The notes beneath the pieces are model-generated. The model did not search any database and was not told where the DNA came from. It saw only the letters and a program-made list of their open reading frames with translations. Below, piece by piece: positions 34,900 to 48,293 of a DNA stretch of 64,000 nucleotides. A program made the translations under genes and the position numbers. The DNA comes from Paramacrobiotus metropolitanus (taxonomy: Eukaryota; Tardigrada; Eutardigrada; Parachela; Macrobiotidae). The stretch covers positions 1,426,001 to 1,490,000 of the forward strand of contig NW_026570237.1 of NCBI RefSeq assembly GCF_019649055.1. The letters run 5' to 3'. Each line of letters opens with the position of its first letter. Position 1 is the stretch's first letter.

Positions 34900-37800
34900 G
34901 CTATGCACCGCCAGTTGTAAAACCTGTCGGTGGAAAGCTCTGCAGCATCTACTATCTCGCTGCTGGTTATCTTTTGCAGTTCCGTCGGTCGTGGCGCGAA
35001 CGGCCATCCTTGCGCAGACAGTGTTCGGGCCGTTTATCGCGCCTGTATGCGATGCCGGTGCAGCGCATTCGCGGACCTTCTCATCTTCGGACGGACAGCG
35101 TGTGACATTTGATGTAGAGAACGATCGTTGGTGCAACTGGATGAAGTTGGTCAGGACGGTTGACCACGGCCAGCACAACCTCCGCGTCTTCATCCGGGAA
35201 CAGAAAGTCCTCTTCGTCGCCGTCAAGGTCATCCTGCCCGGCGAAGAACTCACACTGGCGCTGCGTCAACGCGACCGCAAGGAAATCCACCAAAACAACG
35301 TGGATTATGCGGGTAAGTCCAGCAAAGTAACACACTGGGCTATTAGACAATCCGTGCTGATTTTCGCCGGTAAAAGTTGGCCTTTGCTCAGCAAATAAGA
35401 TACATATTTTCGGTAAAGTGCAGCTTTCGCTGGCAGTACCTTTCCTTTGTATTTCGTGCTGTTGGCGTGGTTTTGTTTTAGTTGATTGTTTGTGACTGTA
35501 TGTTTCTTAGTAGGTGAAATGAGCGGAACTTATTCGATTTTATATTCAGCTGATGTTTTTTTTCGTTCAGATTGCAAAAGCGGCAGCAGTGTTGTGGCCG
35601 AAGATCCTTGCATGGATCAGGAAGAGGATGATGGGAGTGACGATGCTGATGTGGAAGCAATGTCGGTGGACATCCCGCAGAACTCTTTTGCTGCTGGTCT
35701 CTCAGGGGAGGATAGTCATCTACCGTTGGCGCTTGATGAGCAGACAGATCTCTTACCACAGTCTCAACCACTGCCAGCGCAATTGGAAGAACAGCTACCT
35801 GCATCGAACGCTGTTAAATGCGAACAGTTACCCGCATTACCATTTTCTTCAGAATTCTGTTCAGCTGCACCTGATGCAGTATCGACGAAGGCGACCGATT
35901 CGTTAAAAAAACAGAACAGCGAAGACAAAAAGCCGGCACCGCTGCTTGTAATGCGCAGTTTTCAACGTGAAGACTCACCTGAATATCCATTTCCTTCCAA
36001 CTTCTCATCAGCGGCAACTGCACCCGTGACACCGAAAGCAGTCGATCCGGGAAAATGCGAAAACGAAAAGAAAGATTCAGTCGGTATTGCATCGAGGCAG
36101 ACAGCCTTCGCGCGTGTTTATTCCCTTCGTGGACGCAATGTCGTACGCGTCAGTGCAGCCTGTAGTGATGAGGAAAGAGACGACAACGACGAGGACTTCC
36201 GCCTGAATGCGGACGACGGTACGATGATTAGTGAATATTGGTGGGTCTAAGATGCAACTCGACCTGCGCTTATCCTTATGCTGCGCTTAGAGTCGCCATC
36301 TGCTGGTTCCGAGTTTTCCAGCGAAGTGGAAGTGGATTTTGACGGCAGTGATAACAGGACAAAAAGTATGACAAACTTGACAAACTACAGAAAATGCGGC
36401 TTTGGGATTTTGTCACGATAATTTTACTTATGCGTGTTACAGATCGAGGCCGAAAACGTCGTACGGTGGAGGCTAGAGCCAAAATGCCCGCGAAGAAAAC
36501 GAAAAGCGCGATGCGAAAGGATCCTGCGGACGCGATATTAGCTACTAAAAGTACGAGTACAGTAAATGTCCGCGCACAAACGAGCACAGCGCTTTTATCG
36601 AACCACTTCACTGCGGTTTTGTAGAGCCGAATGAACTAGCGTCAGTTCCCGTAAAAAGCAGTGATCGCTCGAAGGGGCATGCGGAGAAGATGCGGCGATT
36701 AAATGTGGTTGCCAGGATTAATCCCTTCCAGTTCTCCTCGCGAAAGGAACGTCGCGCCGCTTGGACCACAGCGTGGCAGGCGTACCAGGACGCGCACTTT
36801 GGTCATCGGCAGCGGAAATCGCAGAAAGCCTCGTTTACATGGAAATATTTACGGAGATATGTGAAAATGCATTTGGATGATTTTCCCCAGGCGCTGGATC
36901 GCTACAGCGAGGATACCGCCAGTCGGAGCAGGCGACAGTATATTGACACAATGCGAGTGATTGCGGAGCAGGCTGGAAAGGATTATGCCGGTGTCGCACA
37001 TCTGGAAAGTGTCGAGCCGGTTCGGAAGGGGCAGTTAGACGTTGCCAACGATGCTCTAAATTCGCATTCCAAACAGCAAGCAGCAGCAGAGAAATGTAAA
37101 CCGGATAGGAGTTTCTGAGTTTCGTTTACCGATTCGTGTGCCAGGAGTGTTCGTTGCATTTCAAGGAAGAAAACTTGCTGAAACTCCATAATTTGCAACA
37201 CGCGGATGCACCCGTCGAAGCCACGCTTTCACTGGACTGTCCAGCCTGTCAGCGATCATTTCAGAGACTGTCCAGTTTGCTCTTACATATCACGCACCAC
37301 GGTGTCAGCGCCACGAAAATAACCCATTTTATCGCGACGGCTGACCCGAGCATCATGTGCTTCGCTTCCAAAACGGCCGTTCCGATGGAGGTGCTGGCGC
37401 AGGACCACGACGCGCATGAGACGTGCTTCATGTACAGCTGCGGAATGGTGAACTGCGGGCTGCGATTTTGCACAGAGGCAATGAGTGATTTACACCAACT
37501 CAGTCACAACTTGCCGGATAATTACCAAGGGAGTGTTGTGTGTGCGGGATGCAACTACGTCGCCGCAAATACGGAGGACTTGCTGAAACACGTCGCTCGG
37601 CATGCTGCGAATACGAACGATCGGAAACTGTGTCGACTGTGTGGAGAATTCGTACAGAATATGGTCGTACATGTGCGGGATAAGCACAAAGAAGAATATC
37701 TAAAGTACGAAGCGCGTTTAACTCTTTCTTGCGACCAGTGCGAGAAACGATTCCGGACGTCTATCCATCTCGCCCAGCACAAACTGGTAAGTGCTCCCAG

Positions 37801-40800
37801 ATTTTTCTGCAGTCGTCTTGCTACTTCTGGCGGAATAAATGCAATTTTAATGACCGAGCTTCCTCTCATCTCATTGGTTTTGCCTGTTTAGGGGTGCACA
37901 AAGGTGAACGAGGGCGAATAAAGTGTCTGGTTTGTGCACAACCGTTCCCATCGGCCCGAATTCTGCATGTGCATATAAAAAAGGAGCACACAACTGGTTT
38001 CCCATGTGCTGTTTGCCAGAAAAGCTGGTCAACGTACACCGGCTTATATGATCACGCGAAAATGCACTCGGAAATCCACACTTGTCGCACCTGTGGCTCA
38101 GTGTTCCGCTCTAATCACCAGTTAATTCAGCATCGACGCATTCACCGATCTGTCCATGCCTCCAAATGTGATGTGTGCGGAAAGACCTTTAAGCTACCGA
38201 GCCATCTGTCACGACATAAAACGTTCGTTCACACGGATGAAACGCGGAAGAAGCACACATCTGAACGGGAAGAAATGGAGAACCTGTCTGCTAGTTGTTT
38301 CTCCTTTGATGATCTATTGCCTCGGTCCCAGTCTGAAGAACAAGCACCCGCACCGCTGCCTGCATCGCGCATTTGTCAGCGGGGAAACTCACCAGAGTGT
38401 GCATTGCCTTCTAATATCGGTTTAGCTGCATCTGTTGGGCTATCGGAGGAAACTGTCGATGCGGGGAAACGGCACAGTGGAGAGAAAGAATCAGCCGGTG
38501 CGGCTTGGGAGCAGATGTCATTGGCGCGTCGCCATTCCCTTCGAAGTCGGAATGGCGTAAGCGCCGTTGCAGCCTGGAATGACGAGGATGTCTCTGCTGA
38601 CAAACATCAAGATTTCTGTATGGCGGGGAACACCGGTACTGGTTTTTGACCGGTCGGTCCGGGGTTCAGTTTGTCCTGATTTTCTTTGTCTGCTGCTTTA
38701 GATCCGGCATCTACCGAGTACTGCAGCGAAGTAGAGGATCTGGAAGATGACGCGAGACAAAGTGAGAAAAGGCGCATGGAATATGTCATTTTTCTGATTT
38801 TCCGTCATTTTACTTTTGGCGTGTTTATAGAACGAGGCAGAAAACGTCGCATGGTTGACGCGAGAGCCAAGATGCCCCTAAAGAAAACTGGAAGGGTGAT
38901 ACGAAAAGACCTTGCGGAAACGACGTTCGCAACTGACGGTAAATTAATGCTTTTCCTTAGATTAACAGTTAGCATAAAAGCCGTAAGTATACTCGACGAC
39001 TTGCACTATTAATGGTGTATAAACATAAATTATATCGTAATGACGCATTTACATTACGGTTTGCAGATTCGCCGAAAAGGAAAAAGCTTCCTCCAACTGC
39101 TGCGTTCCTTGAGGCGCGGAACAAGATGATAAGAGCCCTAATTGCCGTTAATCCCTTCCAGTATCCGGCTGGAGAGCAGCGGTTGCAGGCGTTTTCCACT
39201 GTTGCAACCCTGCTGGCGTCTGACCAGGCTGTTCTAGGGATGCGACAGCTGGATGGATCCGTGTTGCAGCGCAGTACAACGATGCGTGTGGATAAGTTCA
39301 AAAGAAAGCGGGGTAATAATCGGAGCAACGCAGCCTGGTGGCCGGAGGAGTACGTCTCCCTGATGAAGGAACTGACTGCGTTAAGCAGCGATCGCTGCAA
39401 GGACGCTGGAGCAGAGGAAATACGCCGCCTGAAGGCGGTGGCCAAGATTAATCCCTTCCAGTATTCTTCGCGAAGTGAACGCAGCGCCGCATGGACAGCA
39501 GCGTGGCAGGCGTACCGGGACGATGCGGAGAACGATGGTTCCCAGGAGCGGAAAGCAAGGAAGGTCGCAATTTCATGCCGAAAACTACCGCGATTCGTCC
39601 AGATGCATTTGGATAACTTTCCACAAGAACTCGATCGCTACAACGAGCAAACCGCTAGTCAGTTTCAGCGAGAGTATATCCACGTGATGCGGGTGGTAGC
39701 ACAGCAGGCGGGGAAGGATTACGCGGATATCGCGCCTCCTTTGACTGTTCACAAGGATATCGATGCAGTTGGAGTAGATACGTTAAATGTCGCCGTGGAA
39801 ATCCAGAGTACACAATCCACTCGACGGTCAGTTAACCATCAGTCCAACTACCGTTTCGTCAGCTGTGTATACCGCTTCGTATGCTGGGAGTGCTCGTTGC
39901 ATTTCAAGGATGAAAACCTACTTAAACTCCATAAAATGCAGCATAGCGATGCCCTGCCTGTCCCACTGGATTGTCCAGTTTGTCAGCGATCGTTTACGAA
40001 AGTGGCGAATCTATTCCGGCATGTCATGGATCACGGTGTGAAAGCGTCGCAGATTGTGCATTTTATCCCGACGGCTGATCCCAGCATCATGAGCTTCGCT
40101 TCTCCAACGGCCGCTCCCATGGATGTGCTGGCGCAAAACCGACGCCCATGAGACGTGCTTCATGTACAGTTGCGGAATAAAAAATTGCGGACTGCGATTT
40201 TGCACGGAGGCGATGGCGAATGTGCACCTACTCAGTCACAACGTGTCGGATGACTATCAGGGCGATGTTGTTTGTGCGGGATGCAACTACGTGGCTGCAG
40301 ATGCCGGCGATTTGATTCAGCACGTAGGACGGCATGGAGCGAAACTGCGCGATCGGAAATTGTGTCGTTTGTGTACGACATTTGTGGTGAATATGGAGCA
40401 GCACGTCCAGATGAAACACAAGGAACAGTATCGTAGATACGAAGCGGGTCTGACGGTTTCCTGCGATCAATGTGAGAAACGATTTCGGACGCGTGCACAT
40501 GCCGTGAACCACAAACATGTTAGTAATTGTTTCATATGTTTCGCATTCTTTCTGCTATTGATACGGAATGTGTATGATTGCGAAAATTACCGACTTCCTA
40601 GTTTTTAAATTGTTTTTTGTTTCATTGTAGATTGCACACACAAGTTTACAAGCGTTGAGTTGTCTGATTTGCGCCAAACAGTTTGCCTCGTCCAGTCTGC
40701 TGCAGTTGCATATAAAAAAGGAACATGGAAAGGTGTTAACTTGTGTGGTGTGCCAGAAAACATACTCAAAATATTGCCTCCTATATACGCACGCAAAAAC

Positions 40801-41140
40801 CCATAAGGAGGTCCATATCTGTAAAACCTGTGGCTCGGTGTTCCGCTGCAAACAGAGTCTGGACCAGCATGAGTACGGTCACCGGGCTGACTATTCCTTC
40901 AAATGTGATTTGTGCGGAAAAACATTCAAGAGACCGACCAACTTGATGCAACACAAAATGGTCGTTCATACGGATAAAGTGCGGAAGAAGCGCAAAGCCC
41001 ACGCGAGGAAATGCGCCGAAAGGGAGTGGTCAGCGAGTACAAATGTCCGCGACAAAGGATGCGATACGAAGAGTTCCCGTTCAAATGCGAGGAATGCCGG
41101 CTCGGCTGGATGCTGCTGGGCAATCTGCAGCAGCATCAGC

Positions 41141-41600
41141 GGAAGAAACATCCCGATGCCCCTGCAACTGTTCAAAGTGGCAAGAAATAGTCTTTCGGCG
41201 TTTTTTTCCACAGGATCGGTTAGCTGGCGGCTGATCGATCTGTTTGATTTTTCATAATAATTTGCAATCAGAAATCGCAGTTGTGGACGCTGCAGAAGGA
41301 CGTGTACCCACTTTTACATTGTTGGTCGCATCGCTGTATGTACGAGTATTCAAAATTAATAAAACAATTCGTGTACACAAAAATGACATTTTATTCAGTG
41401 TACATTTTATTATGCGTTTAGAATATGTGAATGAACAATCCATTTCAGTTAAAAATCCAATTCCGTATTTATAATGGGTTCAAAAAATATTTTAACAAAT
41501 CCGTCTAATAATATTATTTCATTATACACCGTAAAGTAACAAAGCACCCAAGCTGTCATTAACACAACACTGGTTGAATTTTTTTACCGGATCTAGCGCT
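41141..41600. repeat. Segmental duplicate of 30,434-30,900 (3' end and flank of gene D)
   Basis: Near-identical to the gene C 3' flank, including the stop context, poly(A) signal and AT-rich tail. Weaker similarity continues into the 3' flanks of F-box copies 1 and 2. Confidence 0.85.
41358..41363 (+). terminator. Poly(A) signal candidate for PRDM-D
   Basis: AATAAA, 168 bp after the ancestral stop, at the same place as in gene C. Confidence 0.5.
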
Positions 41601-41915
41601 CTACAAACAATTCCGCAGTTTGACTCTCCTCAACTGCCTTATTAGCGCGCACCAATCGCTTTTTCCTCCGTTCAAAGCCGCAGCAGTCAGTTTGATCAAC
41701 TTCCTGGCAATCAGTATGAAACTGAAGTCATTGTCCATTCCCGATGACGGAAGCGTGCGAACGAGCGCCCATCCACGCTCCGGTAGTGGGTAACAATCTG
41801 TACAAGCATAATCATATTAAGTACAGATACATCCCGCTTCTCCTGAATGATATGATAGACTTTCAACACTCAAGCGCAGAAACGCAATGACGTACTTTCA
41901 CAACGTCCTTCTCCA

Positions 41916-43720
41916 TTACCACCATCCGCTGAGCCATCCCTCTCCCCGGGCGACGCAGCGGGTTTTTTGGTACTCGACCAGCTCCCACAGTTGCCGCTTC
42001 AACGGTGTAAAGGAAGAAGGGACGCCGATGGACAGCTGCGCTACCGGCGCCGTCAAGCTGCGATCGACGATGCGGCACTGCTTCCACAGGATGCGGTCGC
42101 AGCATGCCAAACACTCCAACATCAGCTTAACGGTCTCGTCCAGTATGTCGTCGATAATGTCGTGGTCATTTCCGAAACAGCACTCACGGAACTCCAGCAT
42201 CGGCAGCCGTTTCTCGTTGCGGTTATGTTTGACGATCTTGACCAAATCCGTGCTTTCATGAATGTTCAGGCCCGTGATAACCACCACCCGGGTGCGGCTG
42301 CTGAGGCACTTCAGCAGACCAGCCGACACCCAGTATGCTCCTTCATTACGGAAATGCCGATTGCTGTAGGCGCCGTCTTTACCGGACACGCGCACAACCG
42401 GAAAGTTGGCTTCGATGGTGAGGACGGCGTTCCACAGGGGACAGACACGCCGGCAGCGGAAGCGCTCGATGGAGTCCAGCGACTGGATGACCTCCGCCAG
42501 CAGTTCAACCGGCAACGGCATTGCACGGCGTTTACCGCTTTTTTGCTGTCCACTGTCTAGGCTGCTCGCCATGTCACGCAGCACCCAGCGCGACGAGGCG
42601 GAGGAAAAACCACCCTTCTCCTCGTTCTTCGCCCAGCGGTATAAGTTGATCTGCAAAAACCAACGTTTTCAAATTTTTTCGTTCCGTTTTGAGGACTTTT
42701 GTACCTGGGACTTGGGAATTAAACTTCAAAATTTGACAAATTCAATTTAAAACCAAACGAGTTCTCAGATGTCTGAAACGATGTGAAATGGAAACAATTA
42801 ATTCTTCATATAAAAATAAAAAATCACGGAAACAAATGAAGGCGTGGCAAATGCCAAATGGCAAGTTGGCAATTATAAAACTGCTAAAATATCAAAAAAT
42901 GAACGCGTTAGTTCAATGATTTATTCTGAACATAAAATGTCATTTTAACCATTTTAACGCTTGAAACAAAAAACACCTTTTCGAAAAAAATAGTTCGTTA
43001 AGTTTCAACTTTAATTTCAACTCGAGTTTGACAAAATCTGGTCAGTGGCCAGCCAGGATCAAGACAAGAGGAACGTACCATGTCCAGAGTGTTCACTGGC
43101 CGCAAATATTTATCGTGCTCCATGTAATACACCTTCGTGCCGTCCTGCAGGTAATGCACCTTCGAGCCGCGCAGCGCCGTGCACACCACAGGAAAGCGTC
43201 GGGCCATTTCGCGCTGGAAGACCTCGCGCAGCCAATGCGATTCGTCATCCCAGCTGACATCCGGCAGCGTACAGGAACGGATCATAAAATGCTCCTTCCT
43301 CACCGCATTGTCGCTCCGCAAGTAGTCACGCGGGGGCGGTCGCCGTACTTGGTCCATCGGCAGCAGCTCGCGGATGGTGCGCCCTTTCGGCAGCTGCACT
43401 TCCACGACCTCTGCTTTCTCCAAACGGTACGCGCCCAGGCCGACCACCTGGCCCGGGTACCAGACCCAGGCGCCCGTGGTGGGCGAGCGCAGGAGGACCT
43501 GCGCCTCGTCCGTCGGCCGCATGAAGTCATGGTAGATGCAGTGAGCGAGGCGACCGTATTCGATGAACCGGGCGCGCTGTCGCTCGCAGCCAAAGTCAAT
43601 GATCAGGCCGCCCTCTGCCTTGTTGATGACATGGCCGTGCTTCAGTTTGTTTCCCTTCATGAGGACGACCACGGCGTTCCACGCGTACACCCGGTGGTCT
43701 TCGTCCCCGTACACGAGCAT
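41916..43720 (-). CDS. F-box protein with N-terminal Tudor-like region, copy 2
   Basis: Two exons, 43720-43079 and 42650-41916, about 458 residues. The first exon is continuous across the place where copy 1 has an intron. Same layout as copy 1: HGHVI-AEGGLIIDFGC, LLRSPTTGAWVWYPG, REVFQREMARRF, then the F-box MPLPVELLAEVIQSLDSIER with RFRCRRVCPLWN. Compared with copies 1 and 3, one extra base near the end shifts the acidic tail (SPG-RD) to RGEGWLSGWW. A substrate-recognition subunit of an SCF ubiquitin ligase is the likely role, inferred from the F-box alone. The N-terminal region may bind a peptide or a methylated residue, which is speculative. Starts 530 bp head-to-head from PRDM-E. Confidence 0.75.
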
Positions 43721-44249
43721 CGTGCAGTTCGTGGGTTCTCGCCCTTGACTGCCAGAAGACAGAAACTAAAATGATTACGCAACAAGCAGCTACCGTCGCT
43801 TATCAAAATAAGATGTTCACATCTAAGTAATATGCGGTGCAGAAATTGCGGGAATGGTTAACAGTTGACGAGGTAGAAAGAGATCACTAATCACTAGCGG
43901 AAAATCGCTAATCACTTGGCAAATCACAGATGACTGAGCTGAGTTAACGGACAAGAAACAGCGCGCCGCATCATTGGAATGCTGTTAACGTACACGTCAG
44001 TTTGGGCGGCAGACAACTACGCACACAAAAACACAGTTGCCTGCCTCTTGTGCAAGCTGTTTACATTCGTACTCCAAAAAAAATCTTGACTCCTTGTGAT
44101 TCTTTAATTATTGGGCTTCTGCAGATTTCGGAGTCGCTTTTTTATCTCCTTTGAATCTTCTAGCGTGTATGATTTTTTCGCAAGTTTCTGTTGTTCAGTG
44201 TTACTGATTAATCATTCATGTCCATCATCATTCTGCAGAATCGCGAAGT
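43721..44249. promoter_or_regulatory. Bidirectional promoter, F-box copy 2 / PRDM-E
   Basis: 529 bp between start codons. The two-part GGGCGGCAGAC/TACGCAC motif is at 44004-44024, 284 bp from the F-box start (the same as copy 1) and 246 bp from the PRDM start. The T-run/CGCAAGTT block is at about 44,173-44,186. Confidence 0.65.
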
Positions 44250-47200
44250 ATGGAAGTCAGTTCAAACGAACTGCCATTCTTGCCCGACGAGGAAGGTTTT
44301 CACGACACTCTTTGTGAGTTTTTTTCATCGTCCGTTCGTTAGATTGCAGCACAATCAAAGATTGATTGCTAGAAAGAGACCCGTATTAAACTGGAAACTG
44401 GTATCACTGAAATATTGCAGCGGTGTCACGGTGTGTGAATTCTGCGTACTCTGTAGTGCGTGCAAGTTTGTGTCGATTTCACTGACGTCGCGATTTGGTT
44501 AATTTGCAGACTGCGAGAAATGTCAGGCTTTCCTGCAGGAGCCGTGTTGGCAGCATGCAGTCGTCGTCCAGGACGGATATAGTCTTCCGCTGGCCTTTGC
44601 CAGTTTGCCAGATGTCTTGACTTTCCATTATAACGATCAACACCAGAATGTGTTGCAGCCTCCAGAGAACTGCAATCGTGAGTGCACAGTAGCAATGTAG
44701 CAGAGAGAAAGATCATTCTCTCTGATTGTAGTTTTTCCTGTAACAATCTGCTCGTGTCATCATAAAAATTTAGATTTTGATTTTTATATACAGTACTAGT
44801 AAAATTTTTTTGCTTCAAACGTTTGCAGTTGTCCATTTTATTTCGTGTTTGCCCAGTAGTTGCAGTTTTTCATTGATTACGCTTTATCGTAGTTGGTTTA
44901 TTCATATAAAGTCTTTTCAACTACTTCTTTCGCTTAGTGCATTGGCATTTTTGACAGCATTACAAGTAGATAAAAATTATTTATTGGATGAACTGTTGAT
45001 GTGAAAAATTACTCTGTTTTGTACCGTTTAGATTTCCCTCCCGATGTTTGCAGTTTTAGCGCTTTGACGTGAATTCTTGTAGTTCCGTCGGTCGTGGCTC
45101 AAACGACCATCCGCCCGCAAACTGTCTTCGGGCCATTTATCGCCCCACTGGGCATTCCGGGTGAGGCGCATTCGCGGACATTTTCATCGGCCGACGGGCA
45201 GTGTGTGACGTTCAATCTAGAGAACGATCGTTGGTGCAACTGGATGAAGTTGGTCAGGACGGTTGACCACGGCCAGCACAACCTCCGCGTCTTCATCCGG
45301 GAACACAAAGTCCTCTTCGCCGCCGTCAAGGTCATTCTTCCCGGCGAAAAACTCACGCTGGCGCTGTATAAGGACGATGTCGATCGGAAGGAATTTCCCA
45401 ACGACAATGTGGACTACGTAGCCGTGTGCGTGGGTAAGCCGCAAGGCTTGATGAAGTACAGTACATACGCTGGTCTCTGCTTGGTTTTCTTATCGATTCC
45501 GAGATTCTGCCTCCTTTCTGTGGTGGAAGTAAAGTACTGCTCAGTTGTATCTTCATGTAATGTTCATGCTTAGATTGTGCGATTAGCGGTACTGAAGTAA
45601 CCGAAGATGCCTCGTCGATCAAGTGCGAGGATGATGAGTGCGGAGATGCTCGTGTGGCATCAAAGTCGGCGGACTTTCCGCTCAACCTCATTGCTGGTTG
45701 TTTCTCATTTGACGGCGATCAGCTGGCTTTGGCACTTGATCAGAGAGATGGAGTGTCTTAGGCCAAACCACTGCCAGCGCAATCGGCAGAACAGCCTCCA
45801 TCGCGCACTGTTCAACGCGACGGCTCACCCGAGTATCCGTTTCCTTCCAGTTTCGGCTCTGCTGCATCTGATGCGTTATCGGAGGAAGCTCCGGGGAAAA
45901 GGCTCAAACGGAGCAGTGCAGAGAAAGAGTCAGCCGGTTTTGCGTCGGGGCAGATGCCCTTCTCGCGTGTGTATTCCCTTCGTGGACGAAATGTTGTACG
46001 CGCCGGTGCAGCCTGCAGCGATGGGGATTTCTCTGAAGACAACGATGAAAATTTTTCTTTAGCTGGGAAAAGTGGTAAGTGCGAAGTGCAGTTCTATTAA
46101 GCCGGTTTTTGATCTGTTACTGCTTGTAGATTCGTCAACTACTGATTCTGAATACTGCACCGAAGTGGAAGATGTTCTGGAAGATTCGACGACAAAAAGT
46201 GGGAATATTCGAATACTCTGCACGAAACGAATAATTCGTCTGCGTGTCTGTCGTTAAATTATGTGTCTTTGTAGAACGAGGCAGAAAACGTCGCATGGTT
46301 GACGCGAGAGACACGGTGCGCCCGCACAAAATTGTTGCTGTGAATCCTGTAATAGGAAAAGACTCAGTGATGCCAGATGGTACAGTATCTGTAATATTTG
46401 CGTTCGTACTTACGGGCACAGTGCCATAACCGCATCACTTCAGTCTGCAGTCCTAAAGTACGGAGCTATGCTCGCACGAAGCTACGTGCGGAGGATATGC
46501 GACGATTGAATGCGGTAGTCAAGATTAATCCCTTCCAGTTCTCTGGTTCAAGGGAACGTCGCGCCGCGTGGACAGCAGTATGGGAGGCGTACCGGGCTGA
46601 CTACGATACCTCGGACAAGCGCAAAGCACAGAAAGTCTTGTTATCGTGCAGATCTCTACAGAAATATGTCCGGTGTCAGTTGCGCAACTTTCCCAACATG
46701 CTCGATCGCTACAACGAGAATAACGCCAATCAAGCCGAGCGAGAGTTTATTGCAGTTATGCGAGTGATGGCGCAGCGGGCGGGAAAGGACTATGCCGATG
46801 ACGCGCATCCCTTGGCCATGCACAAGAATGCAGTTGGAGTGGCCACACTAAGTGCCGCAGTTGACACTCAAAATGCTCATTCCACACTGCGGTCCAATAG
46901 GAAACGACCCAACAGCCGCTACGTAAGCTACGTTTACCGCTTCGTGTGCTGGGAGTGTTCGATGCACTTCAAGGATGAAAGCCTGCTGAATCTCCACAAG
47001 ATGCAACATAGCGGCGCCACCCCTGTCTCACTGGATTGTCCAGCTTGTCAGCGAACGTTCACGAAAGTGTCGAATTTATTCCGGCATGTCATGGATCACG
47101 GTGTGAAAGCCTCGCAGATTGTGCATTTTATCCCGACGGCCGATCCCAGCATCTTGAGCTTCGCTTCCAGTACCGCTGCTCCGATGGATGTGCTTCCGCA

Positions 47201-48293
47201 GAGTCATGGCGCGCATGAGACATGCTTCATGTACACTTGCGGATTGGCTCAGTGCGGACTGCGATTTTGCACGGAGACGATGGCGGATTTGCACCAACTC
47301 AGTCACAATGTGCCAGACGATTATCAAGGCGATGTTGTCTGTTCGGGCTGCAACTATGTGGCTGCCAATGCGGAAGATTTGCTGAAGCACGTCGGTCGCC
47401 ATGCTGCACAGGCGACCGATCGAAAACTCTGTCGTTTGTGTGGAGAGTTTGTGGAGAATATGGTGGTACATGTCCGGACTAATCACAAGGAAGAATATTT
47501 CAAGTACGAAGCGGGTTTAGCCCTTTCCTGTGACCAGTGCGAAACACGATTGCGGACATCAGACCATCTCGCCACGCACAAACTTGTAAGTGTTCTGGGT
47601 TCCACAATCATTTTGAGGATTGTTGAGGAATAGTTTAGAATTTGCAGAGCGAAAATGACAGGCACTGTTTTTCAGCTGGTCACTTTGATCTCTTTTTAGT
47701 GGGCGCACAAGGGTGAACAAGGTCGTCTAGGATGCCTCGTTTGTGCAAAACCGTTCCCATCGACCCGTCAGCTGCATGCACATGTACAAAAGGAGCACAC
47801 AACGGGTTTGACGTGTGTGGTGTGCCAGAAACGCTATTCAAGATATGACCGCTTGCATCAGCACGCGAAAACGCACAAGGAGATCTATATCTGTCCCACT
47901 TGTGGCTCGGTGTTCCGCTCTAAAAGGAGCTTAGTGCAGCATCAGCCCGTTCATCAGTCTGACTATTCCTTCAGATGTGATTTGTGCGGAAAGTCCTTCA
48001 AGAGATCAACCAACCTTTCGCAGCATAAGATAGTCGTTCACACGGATCAAGTGCGGAAGAAGCGCAAAGCCCAACGCGAGGAAATGCGCCGAAAGGGAGT
48101 GGTCAGCGAGTACAAATGTCCGCGACAAAGGATGCGATACGAAGAGTTCCCGTATAAATGCGAGGAATGCCGGCTCGGCTGGATGCTGCTGGGCAATCTG
48201 CAGCAACATCAACGGAAGAAACATTCCCAGGGTGACGCGACTGTGAAAAATGGCACTAGTCATTCGGTGTCCTCTTCCGACGGGAACACTTGA
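44250..48293 (+). CDS. PRDM-like gene E, single finger module, one premature stop
   Basis: Eight exons: 44250-44313, 44510-44677, 45083-45433, 45574-46074, 46130-46198, 46275-46379, 46444-47585 and 47700-48293, 998 codons in one consistent frame. The only break is a TAG at 45759-45761 (codon 257) in the acidic linker, where the sister genes read a Leu-Pro-rich segment. Knuckle (YCEKCQ), SET (WCNWMKLVR, LPGEKL), basic exon with RGRKRR, short-form NPFQ exon with six fingers and a five-finger last exon are all intact. Two outcomes are possible: a recently inactivated gene or segregating null allele, or a truncated SET-only protein of about 256 residues. Read errors are also possible. One SET position differs (GEKL instead of GEEL). 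Confidence 0.7.

Larger units (their letters stand above)
34173..41190 (+). pseudogene. PRDM-like gene D, two finger modules, at least four frame breaks
   Basis: Exons parallel gene C: 34173-34236, 34453-34620, 34980-35312, 35571-36218, 36291-36365, 36443-36550, 36625-37786, 37892-38635 (fused), 38702-38761, 38831-38938, 39067-40518 and 40631-41190. Knuckle, SET and first linker are intact. Breaks relative to its sisters are a 1-bp deletion near 37,115, loss of the first base of the fused exon at 37,892 (TGG becomes GGG and the next frame hits a stop), a 2-bp deletion near 40,138, and a 1-bp deletion near 40,998 that replaces the terminal finger. The last intron donor is GTTAGT. The first NPFQ exon is the short form, the second the long form. 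Splice sites and most fingers are otherwise kept, so inactivation looks recent or incomplete. A truncated SET-linker protein could still be made. Confidence 0.7.

Noticed and set aside
43028-43774. 248-codon plus-strand frame
   Set aside because: It is the complement of the first exon of F-box copy 2, whose minus-strand frame is conserved in three paralogues.
45740-45765. Splice acceptor at CTTAG removing the premature stop of gene E
   Set aside because: The exon would enter in phase 0 while the upstream exon ends in phase 1, so the downstream frame would be lost.
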